Shown here in pieces: positions 7,707 through 17,031 of a stretch of 64,000 nucleotides of DNA. Position numbers and translations under genes: made by a program. The stretch is taken from assembly GCF_002215035.1 (NCBI RefSeq), contig NZ_NKFP01000006.1, positions 75,083-139,082 of the forward strand, given 5' to 3'. Numbering within the stretch: the stretch's first letter is position 1; each line of letters starts with the position of its first letter. The notes under the pieces were generated by a model. The model had not been told where the DNA came from. It saw only the letters and a list, made by a program, of their open reading frames with translations, and did not search any database. Source of the DNA: Leptolyngbya ohadii IS1. Its GTDB lineage: Bacteria > Cyanobacteriota > Cyanobacteriia > Elainellales > Elainellaceae.

Positions 7707-8342
7707 ATGCAGACTCGTGATTCGATCGCTCCCGCTTCCCTTGATCTTCTTCCGGCTCGGACTGCTACCGTGCGGCGCGTCACGGGTGAAACCGATGTGC
7801 AGGTGAGCCTTAACCTCGATGGATCGGGGCAGTGCAATGCCAAAACGGGAGTTCCCTTTCTGGATCACATGCTGCACCAGATTTCCTCCCACGGCTTGAT
7901 CGATCTGGATGTTCAGGCGACGGGCGATCTGCACATCGACGACCATCACACCAACGAAGACGTGGGAATCACGCTGGGTCAAGCACTCCACAAAGCACTG
8001 GGCGATCGCAAAGGCATTGTCCGCTTCGGGCATTTTGTCGCTCCCCTGGATGAGGCATTAATTCAAGTGGCGTTAGACTTCTCCGGTCGTCCGCACCTTA
8101 GCTATGGGCTGGAGATTCCGACGCAGCGGGTGGGAACCTACGATACGCAGCTCGTCCGCGAATTCTTTGTGGCGATCGTGAACCATGCCCAGATGACGCT
8201 CCACATTCGCCAGCTTGACGGCATCAACTCCCATCACATCATCGAAGCCACCTTCAAGGCATTTGCACGGGCAACCCGGATGGCGATCGAGGTAGACCCC
8301 CGGCGATCGAATTTGATTCCCAGCTCGAAGGGCGTGCTGTAA
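7707..8342 (+). CDS. hisB: imidazoleglycerol-phosphate dehydratase
   Basis: Dehydrates imidazole glycerol phosphate to imidazole acetol phosphate in histidine synthesis. The 211-residue monofunctional enzyme has the paired metal-binding motifs of the family: [11 protein letters not shown] near 55, [10 protein letters not shown] near 80, and [16 protein letters not shown] near 175, all rich in His and Glu. Length fits the single-domain bacterial and plant form rather than the E. coli fusion with a phosphatase. It stands alone; another histidine gene, hisIE, is in this window at 62695 but unlinked, as is usual in cyanobacteria. Confidence 0.96.
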   Translation: MQTRDSIAPASLDLLPARTATVRRVTGETDVQVSLNLDGSGQCNAKTGVPFLDHMLHQISSHGLIDLDVQATGDLHIDDHHTNEDVGITLGQALHKALGDRKGIVRFGHFVAPLDEALIQVALDFSGRPHLSYGLEIPTQRVGTYDTQLVREFFVAIVNHAQMTLHIRQLDGINSHHIIEATFKAFARATRMAIEVDPRRSNLIPSSKGVL

Positions 8343-8402
8343 GACCCCCTAGCCCGCTAAATTTGATCCCCCTGCCCCCCTCTAGTGTGGGACTAAATCT
8401 GG

Positions 8403-8560
8403 TGTCCAGGCTCAGCCTGGATGCTGCCCGGAGGCGGCTCTGCCGCAAATAGCGTGGGGGAGACAGTCGCTCTCTCGCAATGTAACTCAACGCGGAGTGT
8501 TAGAGCAGGAAGGAGGCAGAGCCTCCCTTAGGGTATTCCAACGCGGAGCATTGGAACGAG
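8403..8560. repeat. dispersed repeat family B, copy 2
   Basis: Reverse-oriented copy: GGAGGCAGAGCCTCC then CCAACGCGGAGCATTGGAAC, with a longer left flank (GTCCAGGCTCAGCCTGGATG and GGCGGCTCTGCCGC) that is also seen in the copy near 62516. Together with the next two entries it fills the hisB-hemL gap. Confidence 0.65.
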
Positions 8561-8598
8561 AAGAACGAGAAGAGAACGAGAAGAGAACGAGAAGAGAG
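8557..8598. repeat. GAACGAGAAGA tandem repeat
   Basis: Four short AACGAGAAGAG-like units that seem to have expanded from the GAACGAG end of the neighbouring family B repeat. Confidence 0.6.
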
Positions 8599-8610
8599 GA
8601 AACAAAAAAG

Positions 8611-8642
8611 GGCAGGTAAAAACCTACCCCACACAAGAAAGT
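8611..8642. repeat. dispersed repeat family C, diverged reverse copy
   Basis: GGGCAGGTAAAAACCTACCCC followed by ACACAAGAA, the reverse complement of a diverged TTCTTGTGTGGGGTAGG element. It sits between the convergent hisB and hemL genes and could also act as a weak hairpin. Confidence 0.4.
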
Positions 8643-8664
8643 TTTCACGATTAGTCCAATCGCC

Positions 8665-9963
8665 CTACAGCGAGGACATCACTTCGCGAGCCGCCGCCAG
8701 AGTCCGATCGATATCTTCGTCGGTGTGCGCCAGGGAGGTAAATCCGGCTTCAAACTGGGAGGGAGCCAGATAAACGCCCTGCTCCAGCATTCCGCGATGG
8801 AAGCGACCAAATTTCGCCACGTCAGACTTCTTGGCATCCTCGAAGCTGTGAACCGGACCTTCGGCAAAGAAGAAGCCAAACATACCGCTAATTTGTCCGC
8901 CGCAGGCAGCATGACCCGTCTCCTGGGCGATCGCCAGCAGCCCGTCGGTGAGCTTCTTGGTCACGCGATCGAGGTATTCGTAGGTTCCGGGACGCTTCAG
9001 GAGTTCCAGGGTCTTGATGCCTGCCGTCATTGCCAGCGGGTTGCCAGATAACGTACCTGCCTGGTACATCGGACCTGCGGGAGCCACCATTTGCATAATG
9101 TCCTTCCGTCCGCCGTAGGCACCCACGGGCAGACCACCCCCAATCACCTTACCCATCGTCGTCAGGTCGGGGGTGATGCCAAATCGCTCCTGGGCACCGC
9201 CGTAGGCAATGCGGAATCCGGTCATCACTTCGTCAAAGACGAGCAGTGCGCCGTGTTCTTTGGTGAGTTCGCGCAGTCCTTCCAGAAATCCACCATCGGG
9301 GGGAATAAATCCGGCGTTACCGACAACAGGTTCCAGAATTACGCCTGCGATCTCGTTCGGATTTTCGGCGAAGAGGGCTTTGACGGCTTCCAGATCGTTG
9401 TAGGGCGCAGTCAGGGTGCTTGCTGTCGTGGATTTGGGCACACCGGGGGAGTCGGGCAGTCCCAGGGTTGCCACCCCCGATCCGGCTTTCACCAGGAACA
9501 TATCCGCGTGTCCGTGGTAGCAGCCCTCAAACTTAATCATTTTTTCCCGTCCGGTGAATGCCCGCACCAGACGCAGGACTGCCATACAGGCTTCCGTCCC
9601 GGAGTTGACGAAGCGCACCATTTCTACGCTGGGTACGGCATCGATCACCATTTCTGCCAGCACGTTTTCCAGATAGCAGGGCGCACCAAAGCTGGTTCCC
9701 TTCACCAGGGCTTCCTGGAGGGCAGCAATCACTTCGGGATGGGCATGACCGCAGATCGCCGGACCCCAGCTTCCCACGTAGTCAATGTACTGGTTGCCGT
9801 CTACGTCCCACATGTAGGCTCCCTGGACGTGATCGAAGACGATCGGCTGTCCGCCCACGGATTTGAACGCTCGCACAGGGGAATTCACGCCACCCGGCAT
9901 CAGCTTTTGGGCAGCCGCAAAAATTTCTTCTGATTTTGTCGTTTTAAGACGCGTAGTAACCAA
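8665..9963 (-). CDS. hemL: glutamate-1-semialdehyde 2,1-aminomutase
   Basis: A PLP enzyme that converts glutamate-1-semialdehyde to 5-aminolevulinate, the last step of the C5 route to haem, chlorophyll and bilins. The 432-residue protein begins with [11 protein letters not shown], has [32 protein letters not shown] and the cofactor lysine Lys272 in [12 protein letters not shown]. Length and all motifs match cyanobacterial HemL. The gene is convergent with hisB. The upstream gap (9964 onward) carries GGTCATCAGC-like short repeats. Confidence 0.97.
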   Translation of the reverse strand: MVTTRLKTTKSEEIFAAAQKLMPGGVNSPVRAFKSVGGQPIVFDHVQGAYMWDVDGNQYIDYVGSWGPAICGHAHPEVIAALQEALVKGTSFGAPCYLENVLAEMVIDAVPSVEMVRFVNSGTEACMAVLRLVRAFTGREKMIKFEGCYHGHADMFLVKAGSGVATLGLPDSPGVPKSTTASTLTAPYNDLEAVKALFAENPNEIAGVILEPVVGNAGFIPPDGGFLEGLRELTKEHGALLVFDEVMTGFRIAYGGAQERFGITPDLTTMGKVIGGGLPVGAYGGRKDIMQMVAPAGPMYQAGTLSGNPLAMTAGIKTLELLKRPGTYEYLDRVTKKLTDGLLAIAQETGHAACGGQISGMFGFFFAEGPVHSFEDAKKSDVAKFGRFHRGMLEQGVYLAPSQFEAGFTSLAHTDEDIDRTLAAAREVMSSL

Positions 9964-10584
9964 ATCTCTCTCCTCTTGAACAGCTTGTTGAACGGCTTAA
10001 ATGGTTGTTTTGAATCGATCGCTTCGCAGTTCCCTAAACTAGGTCATCAGCTAGTCATCAGCCAGGTCATTCAACCGGGTCATCGGATAAGCGGAGGCTG
10101 AACCTGAAGCTTTGGGGTCAGCACAGCCATCACACTCTACCAAATTCGCCCCTCTATTATCCTATCGAGTCAGGGATCTAACTGTGGCGGAATGCAGCAA
10201 AACTGAATTTATTGTAAAGAAGGCAAGATCGTTTGAGGCTGCTGCCTAAAGCTTCAGGAGGTGGATGAACAGGAGGTGTTTTAGAGTCCTGAAGTTCACT
10301 AACCCTGATCTATAGGGACAGCCAGCCCAGGCAAATCCTTGGAGGATTGGAACAGAATCCATGCAGCAGAGATTCTGGTGGTATCGCAAAGGGGTAGGGG
10401 CGGTTCGCAAATCGCTACTCACTGAAGGGAGTTCCGCCACGATCACACCTTGACCCTCTGGCAATCCTTCACCTCACCGCCATAAGACGATCGACGGACT
10501 GGAACATCTGCCGCAAAAAGGAATCAATGATCTGGAAGAAAAACCTGCTTCGCCTCGTCGGGGATTACTCGCCCCCATTTACCA
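9964..10584. other. 621-bp gap with short repeats and an interrupted frame
   Basis: Near the hemL end there are several GGTCATCAGC-like units (about 10041-10085). Further right, a plus-strand frame is open from 10316 to 10675 except for one TGA at 10451-10453. Its part after the stop encodes a hydrophobic, possibly amphipathic stretch containing LLAPIYQWLLNAIILL, overlapping the next gene in another frame. I cannot match it to a family. No riboswitch or tRNA was recognised. Confidence 0.35.
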
Positions 10585-11301
10585 ATGGCTACTCAACGCA
10601 ATCATTCTGCTGACTTCGCAGTTTCTCGCCAGAATCGCAGCTTTTTTCTCTCAGCCCGACCACCACACTTCATAGTCTGGGGGCTGAGCGGCTTAACTCT
10701 ATTGTTGGTTGGCTGTCAACCTGCCCCCGAACCGCTTCCGGCTCCTGCCCCCCCTTCGCCCTCTGCCTCTGCCCCTCCCTCACCCGAAGTCAACTCGCCT
10801 GCTGCCAGCCCGTCTGCTGTGAAGCAGTATGAAAATCCCCAGGCGGGCTTTCGCTTTTCCTATCCGGCTGATTTTGTGATTGCTGATCCGAGAGGCGATT
10901 CTGCCGGGGAACTTCAGACGATCGACCTCTGGCAAGAAGAGATTCACAAGGCGATCGTCGCTGGCAAATACGAGGGCGGCACAGAATATCCGGCGAATGT
11001 GCAGATTAGAATGGGTCGCAATCCCGAACGTCTGTTTCTCAAGGATTGGGTAGAACGGCAGTCGGAGCAGTTTTCCCTGCCGAAGGACTTTGAGGAGTAC
11101 TCGATCGGGGGTCAGAATGGGCTGAGCTTCCGCTCGACGGGACTGTATGAGCAGGAGAATGTGGTGGTTGCCTCGCCCGATATGCAGACGGTGATGGTGA
11201 TCAGCCTGGGAACGATCGGTGTTCCAGAGATGGACGACCCAAATCGACGGGCATTTACTCAAATTCTGAACAGTTTCCAGCTTGACTCAGCGAATTCCTG
11301 A
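10585..11301 (+). CDS. lipoprotein, PsbP-like/unknown domain
   Basis: A predicted lipoprotein of 238 residues. After a long basic leader, a hydrophobic stretch ends in the lipobox LLVGC with Cys44 as the lipidated residue. A Pro/Ser/Ala-rich linker (about 45-80) leads to a globular domain starting YENPQAGFRFSYPADF, which resembles the beginning of PsbP/DUF1795-type domains. The rest, up to ILNSFQLDSANS, fits that fold class, but the match is by eye. The role is unknown. The tail overlaps the convergent downstream gene by 15 bp. Confidence 0.75.
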   Translation: MATQRNHSADFAVSRQNRSFFLSARPPHFIVWGLSGLTLLLVGCQPAPEPLPAPAPPSPSASAPPSPEVNSPAASPSAVKQYENPQAGFRFSYPADFVIADPRGDSAGELQTIDLWQEEIHKAIVAGKYEGGTEYPANVQIRMGRNPERLFLKDWVERQSEQFSLPKDFEEYSIGGQNGLSFRSTGLYEQENVVVASPDMQTVMVISLGTIGVPEMDDPNRRAFTQILNSFQLDSANS

Positions 11302-11973
11302 ACCGGAATACTCGCGAGTTTGACTGCGGGACATCAGCAGGGGCGGACGAATACAGAGGTACAGCAGCGGACCAAACAGGGGAACCAGCGCCACAATCCA
11401 GAATAGCTGGGAGTCACTGCGAAGCCCTCGCCTTGCCATATCGTCGCTGAGCAGGGTGGGATAGGGGAACAGCAGGCAAAAAATAAAAAATGCCAGGGTC
11501 ATGGCGTGGATAAAGCGATCGCTTCGGAACACCTGCACAAATGCGCTCCAATCACCAAAAATGACGGCAAACCCCAGCAGAAACAGGGTACTGACAGTCA
11601 AGATTAGCCCAGCGGCGGGGGAGTCGAGCCATTTGATCCAGGTATCTTTCTCGCCGGAGAACTGCTGATTCGGTTCACGCAGTGCCAGGTAGGGAATCAG
11701 GGAGAGAATTCCGGTGGCGGCGGAGCCGATCATAAACGCCCAGGCGGGTAATTTCTGCATTCTGCCGTCGGGGAAGGTGAGGCAGCTATAGATGAGAATC
11801 CAGATCCCAATCATGCTGAACAGAGCGATCGTCACCGGATTGATACTCGGAATCTGCCCTTCGAGAAGGGTCTGGAACGGTTCTAGCAAGTTGACCCGCA
11901 GCGGCGGCGCAAATAGAAACACATAAACCGGAAAGCCGATCTCAATCAACCAGAGAAATCCTCGACGCAGCAT
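11287..11973 (-). CDS. multi-pass membrane protein of unknown function
   Basis: A 228-residue integral membrane protein. The start chosen is ATG 11971-11973 because AGGAG lies six bases upstream on the reverse strand; an upstream TTG would add 19 polar residues. Hydrophobic segments occur at about residues 8-25, 48-68, 78-97, 118-140, 155-175 and 192-210. It has no transporter or enzyme motif I recognise. Similar six-helix proteins are common in cyanobacteria and plastid-bearing plants. It is convergent with the lipoprotein gene, overlapping by 15 bp, so no functional link is implied. Confidence 0.7.
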   Translation of the reverse strand: MLRRGFLWLIEIGFPVYVFLFAPPLRVNLLEPFQTLLEGQIPSINPVTIALFSMIGIWILIYSCLTFPDGRMQKLPAWAFMIGSAATGILSLIPYLALREPNQQFSGEKDTWIKWLDSPAAGLILTVSTLFLLGFAVIFGDWSAFVQVFRSDRFIHAMTLAFFIFCLLFPYPTLLSDDMARRGLRSDSQLFWIVALVPLFGPLLYLCIRPPLLMSRSQTREYSGSGIR

Positions 11974-12336
11974 TGTTCTCCTCTCCCTTCTGGGTTGCTT
12001 CGCTTCTGATATTGTTGAGAGTCTCTGCAAGGAAAAACACTGTCAGAGGGAGTATGGCAGAACAGTTCGAGGAAAATCAGTCGCTTGCTGCACCAGTTTA
12101 TAACTGCGATCGCCTGATCCCTTGAAAAAGTACCCGCGTGGGTGATGATGGCATGACGATTCTTTGCAGATATTGGGCGTAGCTTTCAAAAATATCTGTT
12201 CCGATCCTGTTTTCCGATCCGTTTTGCGGATTAATTTTCTGGTGGATCGATCGCCCTTTGTAAATCGCCCTCTCTCAATTGTCTTCTCTCAACTGTCTTC
12301 TCTCGATCGCCCTTTCCAAACAAGAAGGATAAGACT
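11974..12336. other. gap without recognised gene
   Basis: Contains three CTCTCAA(T/C)TGTCTT-like short units (about 12270-12310) and the AAGAAGGATAAG ribosome-binding stretch for the next gene. Nothing else is supported. Confidence 0.4.
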
Positions 12337-13191
12337 ATGCCGTTTATTCTAATTCGCGGGACATTTGACCCAACCAGCGGCGAACCGGATGGAGATTCTG
12401 TTCGATTTCAAGCAAAGGCTGAGGATGACGCACTGTTCGATCGGTTAGAGGGACGCATTGAATTTAAGAGCGGCGGACAGGTTCAGCTTCGCTATGAAGG
12501 AATTGATGCCCTGGAAAAAGCAGCGATTCGACCCTTCTCCTCGGATGCCACCAAACAAAATATCGAGCTACTGGGCGGCGATCGATCGGGTTTACCCGGC
12601 TATATTCTCTCCAGCCATGCGGATGGCAATGGGCGTCCCGTTTGCTTTGTGTTTACGGGCAATCCGCCAGATTGGGACAACAGCGGCAGAGGGGATCACC
12701 TGCACGCCGATCTGCTCCGGCAAAGCATCAATTACCAGCTGCTTCAGGGCGGTTATGTTTACCCCATGTTCTATGAAACGCTCTACAAAGAGCTACGCGA
12801 TGAAATGATAGCGGCTACTCAAGCAGCCCGATCGGACAATCTGGGCATCTGGTCTGCCGATCGCTCAACCGCTGGATTTGTCGTAGACATTCCCCCCAAT
12901 CTGGCAACAGTGCCACCTATTTTCCCCAAACTCTGGCGACGGCTACAGTCGTTTTATCAGCGGCAATCGAACCGCGATAAGAGTCTGAAAGTTTTTTTGA
13001 AGGAGCTGTCACGAGGCAAGGATCGTCTGTTTACCCTTACTGACCAGCGATCGATCAAGTTTTCCACGGCACTGAAGGTCGATGGCAACAAGCTGGTGAT
13101 GCGCTACAACCCGGAGGACATGATGTTTGAGTCGGATGTGCGCCAGGAGCAGCGGGCAATCAGTCTGGCAACGTCCTCGATCTTCGCCTAG
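12337..13191 (+). CDS. thermonuclease (SNase-like) domain protein
   Basis: A 284-residue protein with a staphylococcal-nuclease-like fold at the N-terminus. GDSVRF near residue 20 corresponds to the DGDT metal-site motif. RYEGIDALE carries equivalents of the catalytic Arg and Glu, NGRPVCFVF corresponds to the YGR segment with the second Arg, and ATQAARSDNLGIW matches the conserved EAQAKKEKLNIW helix. Key residues appear kept, so nuclease activity is plausible. The C-terminal 100 residues are an extra basic region of unknown role. There is no signal peptide, so it is probably cytoplasmic. Confidence 0.75.
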   Translation: MPFILIRGTFDPTSGEPDGDSVRFQAKAEDDALFDRLEGRIEFKSGGQVQLRYEGIDALEKAAIRPFSSDATKQNIELLGGDRSGLPGYILSSHADGNGRPVCFVFTGNPPDWDNSGRGDHLHADLLRQSINYQLLQGGYVYPMFYETLYKELRDEMIAATQAARSDNLGIWSADRSTAGFVVDIPPNLATVPPIFPKLWRRLQSFYQRQSNRDKSLKVFLKELSRGKDRLFTLTDQRSIKFSTALKVDGNKLVMRYNPEDMMFESDVRQEQRAISLATSSIFA

Positions 13192-13221
13192 TTGCGATTT
13201 CCCCTCTCCCCCTCCACTCAC

Positions 13222-14559
13222 CTACGCCACAACCGCCTCTGCCTCAAACCACGATCGATCAAACTCACAGCCCAAATGCTCTTGAATCCGCAGAATATCC
13301 TGCTCTGCATTGCCCAGACAGGTTGTTGCACCGGGAGAAGGGGTAATGTTAAACCGGATGCCGTTGCCGGGATCGATTTCTGCCTGTCCCATAATTAGCT
13401 TGCGCTGGTTGCGATCGATCAACTGCGGGCGAATACCGCCATAGCCACTAGCAAACTCCAGATCCTCAAGCTGCATTGAAGGTACAATCTTTCGCACATC
13501 CTGAAGGAACAAACGGCGATCGACCACGGGCAGTTCAAACGCCATGTTCTTAAAGATGTAGTTGCGAATGTCGCGCACGCTGAACAGATCCCACAGGACG
13601 GCAATCACCGCCGGGTCGAGCCGCAGGACTTTGAAGTAATCCAGGGCGGTCTGCCAGTTGTATCGCTCCAGGACAGGCAGGGGCAGCGCCGTGGGACCAA
13701 ATCGCGTCTTGCCGGGAACCGTTACATCCGGGTCGCCGTGAATTGCGGCAAAGGGCAGCTTGTCGTTCTGCACCGTGTACACCTTACCGTTTAGCATTTG
13801 GGGTGTGAAGTAAAAATTACCCGCGATCGGCAGACAAGAATATTCCAAACCGATTCCCATCTTGTGGGCAAACAGCAGGCTATGTCCTCCCGCAGACACC
13901 ACCACAAACCGAGCCGTCAGCGTTTCATTCGGCGTCACAACTCGATAGTTTGATCCCGACGTTTCGATCGCCTGCACCATCGTTCCCAGCTTCAGGTCGA
14001 TCGTCTTATCTTCAACGGTTTGCGCCAGCTCCACAAAGGACTGCGCCAGTGCCCCGTAGTTGACCGCCGTATATTCATCCTGAACGCCGATCGCCACCAG
14101 TTCTTCCGGACGTGCCTGACCGTTGACCTGCACAACATTGGGTTCGAGTTCGGCAATCCGGTCTTTCTCCAGCAGTTCCATGCCTGTGAAGTGGGGCTTA
14201 AACTGCTCGTATCGCTGCCGCAGGATTTCACATTCCTGGGAACCCACGCCCAGCACCATTTTGGGAAACTTGTAAATCACGCGATCGCGCATCGCCGCAG
14301 GCAATTCTGAGCCATAGCGAGCCACCATCTGAGCCGATCGCCGCACCTTTAGCGCCTTTTCCAGGCTGTAGTTAGTTTCAATATCGCCGCAGTGAATCGT
14401 CTGGCTGTTGTTGGTCGCCTTTGAGTTGACCTTTGCTACGCCGTCATATTTTTCAACGAGCGCCACCCGCTTCAGGTCGGTAAATTTTGCCAGCGAATAC
14501 AGCAGCGCAGTCCCGGCAACGCCTCCCCCAATTACAACAACGTCGTACACTTGGCTCAT
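13222..14559 (-). CDS. mqo: malate:quinone oxidoreductase (FAD-dependent)
   Basis: Oxidises malate to oxaloacetate and passes electrons to the membrane quinone pool. The 445-residue protein starts with the FAD-binding fold VVVIGGGVAGTALLY, has VEKYDGVAKVNSKATNNSQT and HCGDIETNYS, and ends with GYGGIRPQ and a TPSPGATTCLGNA segment, all characteristic of the MQO family in the Helicobacter-like branch. Cyanobacteria commonly have an MQO. Another FAD dehydrogenase of the same superfamily (2-hydroxyglutarate oxidase-like) is the main alternative. Confidence 0.85.
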   Translation of the reverse strand: MSQVYDVVVIGGGVAGTALLYSLAKFTDLKRVALVEKYDGVAKVNSKATNNSQTIHCGDIETNYSLEKALKVRRSAQMVARYGSELPAAMRDRVIYKFPKMVLGVGSQECEILRQRYEQFKPHFTGMELLEKDRIAELEPNVVQVNGQARPEELVAIGVQDEYTAVNYGALAQSFVELAQTVEDKTIDLKLGTMVQAIETSGSNYRVVTPNETLTARFVVVSAGGHSLLFAHKMGIGLEYSCLPIAGNFYFTPQMLNGKVYTVQNDKLPFAAIHGDPDVTVPGKTRFGPTALPLPVLERYNWQTALDYFKVLRLDPAVIAVLWDLFSVRDIRNYIFKNMAFELPVVDRRLFLQDVRKIVPSMQLEDLEFASGYGGIRPQLIDRNQRKLIMGQAEIDPGNGIRFNITPSPGATTCLGNAEQDILRIQEHLGCEFDRSWFEAEAVVA

Positions 14560-14653
14560 TATGCTCTACGCAACTTTTACATTCCTTAGCCTAGCGATAA
14601 AGCCCAAAGTCCGCAATTGAGGTTAACCATTCCGTACATTTCAGGGTAAGGCT

Positions 14654-14778
14654 TTAGATTGAAACGTCGCGAGGATCAATCGCCGTAATCTCACTAAATC
14701 GCTCACAGCGGCATCACGCATCGGATGGTTGTCCTCAACGCTCCGCAGCAAAACGTTGGTATCAACCAAATATCTCAT
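14654..14778 (-). pseudogene. vapC-type PIN toxin, internally deleted
   Basis: The relic of a PIN-domain RNase toxin. It begins MRYLVDTNVLLRSVEDNHPM, a perfect PIN N-terminus with the first metal-binding Asp. About 25 codons in, the frame is lost. A second reverse-strand frame then reads RFSEITAIDPRDVSI before TAA at 14654-14656, which matches the usual PIN C-terminus. About 90-100 central codons, with the other acidic active-site residues, are missing. The direct in-frame product would be an unrelated tail ending ATFQSKALP. The toxin is almost certainly dead. Confidence 0.75.
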
Positions 14779-14897
14779 CGCTGACTATCTTCCCGTTCCC
14801 GGTAAATACTTTCCCGACTAATTGCTTCATCTGGCAAGGGTGGTGTTTTAACCGCATATTTCTTTGCCCACTGCACAAACTTTTCTGCCCTGACCAT
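14775..14897 (-). CDS. small antitoxin-like protein beside the vapC relic
   Basis: A 40-residue frame beginning MVRAEKFVQWAKKYAV whose stop codon overlaps the start of the vapC relic (ATGA, 14775-14778), the usual coupling of antitoxin and toxin genes. An in-frame TAA just upstream fixes the start. The tail ISRESIYREREDSQR is charged. I do not recognise a specific antitoxin family, and the protein is short for a DNA-binding antitoxin, so it may itself be truncated. It is an antitoxin only by context. Confidence 0.5.
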   Translation of the reverse strand: MVRAEKFVQWAKKYAVKTPPLPDEAISRESIYREREDSQR

Positions 14898-14973
14898 AGG
14901 AAGTTATCCTGCCGCGATCTGTTTTCATCGTAGTGCAGCCGATTGCGCCCTGTATTGCCTCGCATCGGAGAAT

Positions 14974-15594
14974 TCACCGTTTCAGCATTTGTCCCAGGGT
15001 TGTCAATCCCTGCTGAAGTTCCGGCAAATAGCGTGCCGCCAGCACACCGCCTCCCAAGCCAAACAAATGTCCCTGCCAGGAAATGCCGCGCCGAAAGGGA
15101 AGAATGCCCCAGAGCAGCGAACCATAGAGCAGCAGCACAACCACCGCAACGGCGATCGATCCCAGATCCCGTTCAAAGTAACCGCGAGCTAGCAAAAAGC
15201 CCAGGTAGCCAAACACCACGCCGCTCGTGCCGATATGGAGGGAATTTCGGGGTGCAAATAGCCACACACCCAACCCGCTGACAATCCAGACGACTGCTGA
15301 GACGATCGCAAATTGCCGAAGTCCGCCCAGCATCACCAGCCAGCCCAGCACCAGGAAAGGAACGGTATTTGCCGCCAGATGTCCCCAGGAGCCGTGCAGC
15401 AGCGGCGCAAACAGAATTCCCCGCAGTCCAATCCGGGTACGGGGACGAATGCCCAGCCGATTCAGTCGATTTCTCAGCAAAAGCTGATCCAAAGTTTCCA
15501 GTACCCACAGCAGCCCCACAAAGCCGCCCAGGATTCTGAACTGAAGCTGAAGGTTGGGATCAAGAATGATGGAGTCAAGGTCGATCGGCTGCAT
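14974..15594 (-). CDS. rhomboid family intramembrane serine protease
   Basis: Cleaves membrane proteins within the lipid bilayer. The 206-residue protein has six hydrophobic segments and the complete rhomboid active site: the HxxxN motif at His72 to Asn76 (HLAAN), the catalytic Ser124 in HIGTSGVVFGYLG, and the His176 base in WQGHLFGLGGG. The spacing is normal for a six-helix bacterial rhomboid. The substrate is unknown. The gene stands alone, divergent from the aminotransferase operon. Confidence 0.92.
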   Translation of the reverse strand: MQPIDLDSIILDPNLQLQFRILGGFVGLLWVLETLDQLLLRNRLNRLGIRPRTRIGLRGILFAPLLHGSWGHLAANTVPFLVLGWLVMLGGLRQFAIVSAVVWIVSGLGVWLFAPRNSLHIGTSGVVFGYLGFLLARGYFERDLGSIAVAVVVLLLYGSLLWGILPFRRGISWQGHLFGLGGGVLAARYLPELQQGLTTLGQMLKR

Positions 15595-15716
15595 TCTGGC
15601 GCTAGTGTGAGTGGTCTGAGGTTAAGCCCTGAAATTAAACCATTCTGAAGCATGAGATGGAATCCGCTCGGAGTTTAATCCGGTTTGGTATCGTGGGGAT
15701 CTCTAGGATGAAGAAT

Positions 15717-15740
15717 CACCGTTAAAAACACCGTTAAAAA
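15717..15740. promoter_or_regulatory. exact 12-bp tandem repeat before GTG start
   Basis: Two perfect copies of CACCGTTAAAAA, back to back, end 14 bp before the GTG at 15755. The second runs into a GGGGG stretch that may act as the ribosome-binding site. A regulatory role is possible but unproven. Confidence 0.35.
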
Positions 15741-15754
15741 GGGGGTCTGCTGCC

Positions 15755-17026
15755 GTGACCTATTCTCTTCCCCGCACCGAATCACCGATCGACCTTGCCT
15801 GGGTTCGTGCCCAGTTTCCGGCTCTGACGCAAACCGTGAACGGCGAAGCTGCCGTATTTTTTGATGGTCCTGGCGGTACCCAGGTCACGCAGTCCGTAAT
15901 TCAGGCAATGACCGATTATCTAATTTCCGCCAACGCCAACACCCACGGCGCATTTCTTACCAGCCACCGCACCGATCGCACGATCGCCGATGCCCACGCT
16001 GCAATAGCGGATTTTCTGAACTGCACGCCGCAGGAAGTGGTATTTGGGGCAAATATGACAACGCTGACCTTTGCCCTCAGCCGATCGATCGCCCGCGAAC
16101 TTCAGCCTGGCGACGAGATTGTGGTGACGCGACTGGATCACGATGCCAATGTTTCTCCCTGGACAGCAATGGCGGATCTGGGCGTAACGATTCGCTGGGT
16201 CGATATTCATCCCGAAGACTGCACCCTGAACTATGAGGATTTGCAGCGGCAGATTACCGACAAGACAAAACTGGTGGCGATCGGCTATGCCTCGAATGCG
16301 GTGGGGACGATTAACGATGTTGCCAAAGCCGTTGAGCTTGCCCATGCGGTGGGAGCCTGGGTTTATGTGGATGCGGTTCACTATGCTCCCCACGGGACGA
16401 TCGACGTAAAAGCCCTGGACTGCGATTTTCTCGCCTGTTCGCCCTACAAGTTTTTTGCGCCCCATGCGGGCGTGCTGTACGGCAAAGCAGAGCTTCTGGA
16501 GCGGCTCCATCCCTACAAAGTCCGTCCGGCGGCAAATATCCTGCCCGATCGCTGGGAAACGGGAACCCAAAACCATGAGGCAATGGCAGGGGTAACGGCG
16601 GCGATCGAATACTTGGCGGAACTGGGCAGAAAAGCTGAACCCCAAAGCCAGACTCGCCGGGAGGCGCTGGTGTCCGCGATGAACGCAATTCGCCAGTATG
16701 AAACGGATCTCGCGAAGGTGCTGGTGTCTGAACTGCTGCAAATTCCCGGATTAACCTTTTACGGCATCACAGAGGTCGATCGGTTTCAGTGGCGTACCCC
16801 GACGGTTGCAATTCGGCTAGAGAACTATCACCCTAAACAGATTGCTCAGGCGTTGGGCGATCGGGGGATTTTTGTCTGGTCAGGACACTACTACGCCTTA
16901 AATTTAACGGAACGGCTCGGTGTGGAGGAGCAGGGCGGCATGGTACGAATTGGCTTAGCGCATTACAACACGATCGAGGAAGTGAATCGGGCGCTGGAGG
17001 TTTTGCATGAACTCGCCAAAGGGTAA
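15755..17026 (+). CDS. cysteine desulfurase-like class V aminotransferase
   Basis: A PLP enzyme of the cysteine desulfurase-like class (the group typified by Vibrio VC1184). The 423-residue protein (GTG start after a GGGGG stretch) has FDGPGGTQV, VVTRLDHDANVSPW, VYVDAVHYAPHG and the cofactor lysine in FLACSPYKFFAPHAG. The last two are typical of class V enzymes. It lacks the surrounding suf or isc genes, so a role in iron-sulfur assembly is not implied. The true substrate is unknown. A glutathione transferase gene follows after 5 bp and is probably co-transcribed. Confidence 0.87.
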   Translation: MTYSLPRTESPIDLAWVRAQFPALTQTVNGEAAVFFDGPGGTQVTQSVIQAMTDYLISANANTHGAFLTSHRTDRTIADAHAAIADFLNCTPQEVVFGANMTTLTFALSRSIARELQPGDEIVVTRLDHDANVSPWTAMADLGVTIRWVDIHPEDCTLNYEDLQRQITDKTKLVAIGYASNAVGTINDVAKAVELAHAVGAWVYVDAVHYAPHGTIDVKALDCDFLACSPYKFFAPHAGVLYGKAELLERLHPYKVRPAANILPDRWETGTQNHEAMAGVTAAIEYLAELGRKAEPQSQTRREALVSAMNAIRQYETDLAKVLVSELLQIPGLTFYGITEVDRFQWRTPTVAIRLENYHPKQIAQALGDRGIFVWSGHYYALNLTERLGVEEQGGMVRIGLAHYNTIEEVNRALEVLHELAKG

Positions 17027-17031
17027 CGGTC

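Noticed and set aside
9091-9933. A 280-codon open frame on the plus strand opposite hemL
   Set aside because: It is wholly antisense to a gene with all HemL motifs; the composition (His/Gly-rich, no domain) is that of a shadow frame.
10246-10464. A 72-codon reverse frame in the hemL-lipoprotein gap
   Set aside because: No ribosome-binding site, no recognisable protein, and the composition looks random.
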